Source: Microglena sp. YARC
Lineage: Eukaryota > Chlorophyta > Chlorophyceae > Chlamydomonadales > Chlamydomonadaceae
Assembly (NCBI GenBank): GCA_022414725.1
Contig: CM039463.1
Location: 82,142,194-82,206,193, forward strand
Length of the DNA stretch: 64,000 nucleotides
Direction: 5' to 3'
A program made the translations under genes and the position numbers. Below are positions 62,506 to 64,000 of this stretch, piece by piece. Within the stretch, counting starts at the first letter, position 1. The number at the start of each line of letters is the position of its first letter. The notes beneath the pieces were generated by a model. That model saw nothing but the letters and a program-made list of their open reading frames with translations, did no database searches and was not told where the DNA came from.

Positions 62506-62771
62506 CAGGTTGGCTGACTCACCAAGTCACCTCCCGTTGTGCGCAGCGACAGGTCTCTTGACGCAAGGGAAAGGTCTTGCAGAGATGCAGGGGGAAAAGC
62601 TTGTAGTAAGACGAACTGTAGCGCTACCGAAATCAGGTGGATGAACTCAGGCGGGAAAGGAGAAATCGGGCAGGATGCGCAACAGGTAGAATACGCAGGA
62701 GGCGATGGTTGCATAAGGCAGAATTCGCAGGAGGCCAATCAGGCAGAAGTTGAAGCAGGAGGGATTAAAAG

Positions 62772-62852
62772 CGGGAATTGGCTGAGCGGGAATTGGCTGG
62801 GCGGGAATTGGCTGGGCGGGAATTGGCTGGGCGGGAAATGGCTGGGCGGGAA
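62772..62852. repeat. 15-bp minisatellite GCGGGAATTGGCTGG
   Basis: About five and a half nearly perfect 15-bp units. The element ACCACCACGACCACCACGAC, CATGATTTC and TTTATATAT directly follows (62,864-62,918) and also occurs at 61,318-61,357. Confidence 0.95.
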
Positions 62853-64000
62853 GTCGATGACACCACCACGACCACCACGACCATGATTTCTTTATATATA
62901 TATATATATATATATATATCAGTACGTTGCGGGGGGCCATCAAAACGTATGTGGGGAGGCGCACGCTGTTAATCGTCTCCGATTTGGTCGTAGACCCCGA
63001 AACCGTTGAAAAAAAGTGGAAAAAAGTGTCAGGGGGCTGAGATATGGGGGGGTCCCAAAAGGGGGGGGGGGGGGGGGGGGGGGGGGGTCGAGGCCGATCT
63101 CAAAATTTCTTCATAACTTCTTCGTCTGTGGCCAGAATCGAACGTGCAGCACACCATCGAAAACGCCTCGACGAAAGCGTTACGAATCTTCAATCGTTGC
63201 TCGATTAGACCCAGGGTGTAATTAAGTGGATGTACTGGAAGGTACATCCAGTCTGGACGCCAACCAGAACTTCACTACCAGAGCCGACGAGTTCCCGACG
63301 AAGCTTAAGCAGCTTCCAACTGCTAAGTCCCTCCCAGCAACAAGGCAAGCCTTAAGTCGCACCAGGCCAGCAAGCAGTGCATGGCAGCCAAGGCGTCCAA
63401 GTCAGGCATTTTTCCCCTCTCCAAGTTCTTTAAGGCACTGTCTGGTGTCCCACCAAACTTGCTGTCACATAGTTGAGAATGAAAGGGACAAAAACAAAAC
63501 TGGCTTCCAGCCAAAGCCCCAATCAGTATAGGGGCCCAATATCAAGACCTAGCCATAAGCGCAAATGTAGCTGAACTTTAACTGGATCAGGCTAAACAAC
63601 TAGTGTACTTCATGCGGGTGTCGGGTCGATGGAGGGGTGTTTCACTGCCTAAGACCCCTTTGGCCCCACACCGTTGTATCTCATGAGACTCCTCTGACCG
63701 GCCTCTGACTGATGTTATTTATGAACTACACTTAGTACAAATGTAAATGCAGATGAAACTCACTAGTTGCAGCTGAGTTACAGCTTACCTATTATTACCG
63801 GAGTTACTTTCGTGTGTGTGGGTGTGGGTGGGTGGGTGGGGGGAGTTGTGCCAGGGTGGTGGTGGGGCAGGGGTCGCTTATACACGTATACATAAGCCAA
63901 ACCAAGTTTTAAGATGACTAACTGATAGAGCTCGACGCGAGGGTTAGTATGCACCTAACTTTCATGACATAATTATTATTGGTGAGAAAGATATTGGCCT
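62853..64000. other. TA and poly-G microsatellites, no gene supported
   Basis: (TA)n at 62,893-62,919, a run of 27 G at 63,061-63,087 and a GT/GGTG tract at 63,812-63,870. The plus frame 63,226-63,531 (101 codons) has no recognised domain. Nothing else is supportable in the last 450 bases. Confidence 0.5.

Overview
The window looks like nuclear DNA of a complex eukaryote. It has spliced genes with GT..AG introns, LTR retrotransposons nested in one another, MITEs, a tRNA-derived SINE and many minisatellites. There is no bacterial-style gene packing. An interstitial (TTTAGGG)n tract and the chromovirus, copia and hAT content fit a green alga or another lineage with plant-type telomeres. Brown algae and several protists also use TTTAGGG, so the taxon stays open.

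Bases 1-9,222 hold a decayed Ty3 chromovirus (LTR at 6,554-6,898) inserted in a copia element (called copia-A1 here). Bases 9,223-15,471 are repeats: a purine-rich 70-bp minisatellite with a ~421-bp higher-order period, then three near-identical 618-bp satellite units. A minus-strand Ty3 LTR with an initiator-Met-like primer site follows.

Bases 15,969-39,539 are a nest of copia-type elements. Three of them, called TRG-1, TRG-2 and TRG-3 here, belong to a lineage with Gag, zinc knuckles and, where the element extends that far, a diverged retropepsin and a shared C-terminal domain I do not recognise. No integrase or reverse transcriptase is seen in any of them. TRG-3 was split by a complete copia insertion (copia-A2, 27,250-36,914, 5-bp target duplication GAGTG). 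Copia-A2 carries an internal third LTR and a tandem copy of its LTR-Gag-protease half. A deletion derivative (copia-B1) lies at 20,489-24,151.

Bases 39,540-64,000 hold small repeats and the likely host genes. Two paralogous two-exon genes (42,306-43,440 and 47,458-48,921) share intron position and phase and encode an LRR-like protein with a possible organelle-targeting N-terminus. A long acidic, Met-Glu-Gly-rich ORF lies at 56,203-57,372 on the minus strand. Between and around them are two copies of a tRNA-derived SINE with 12-bp and 19-bp target duplications, three hAT-type MITEs (8-bp target duplications), a PIF/Harbinger-like element inserted in a (CCTAA)n array, and a solo LTR inside a (TAATG)n microsatellite. 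Several long G or C runs also occur. Apart from these three genes, almost everything in the window is mobile or repetitive DNA.
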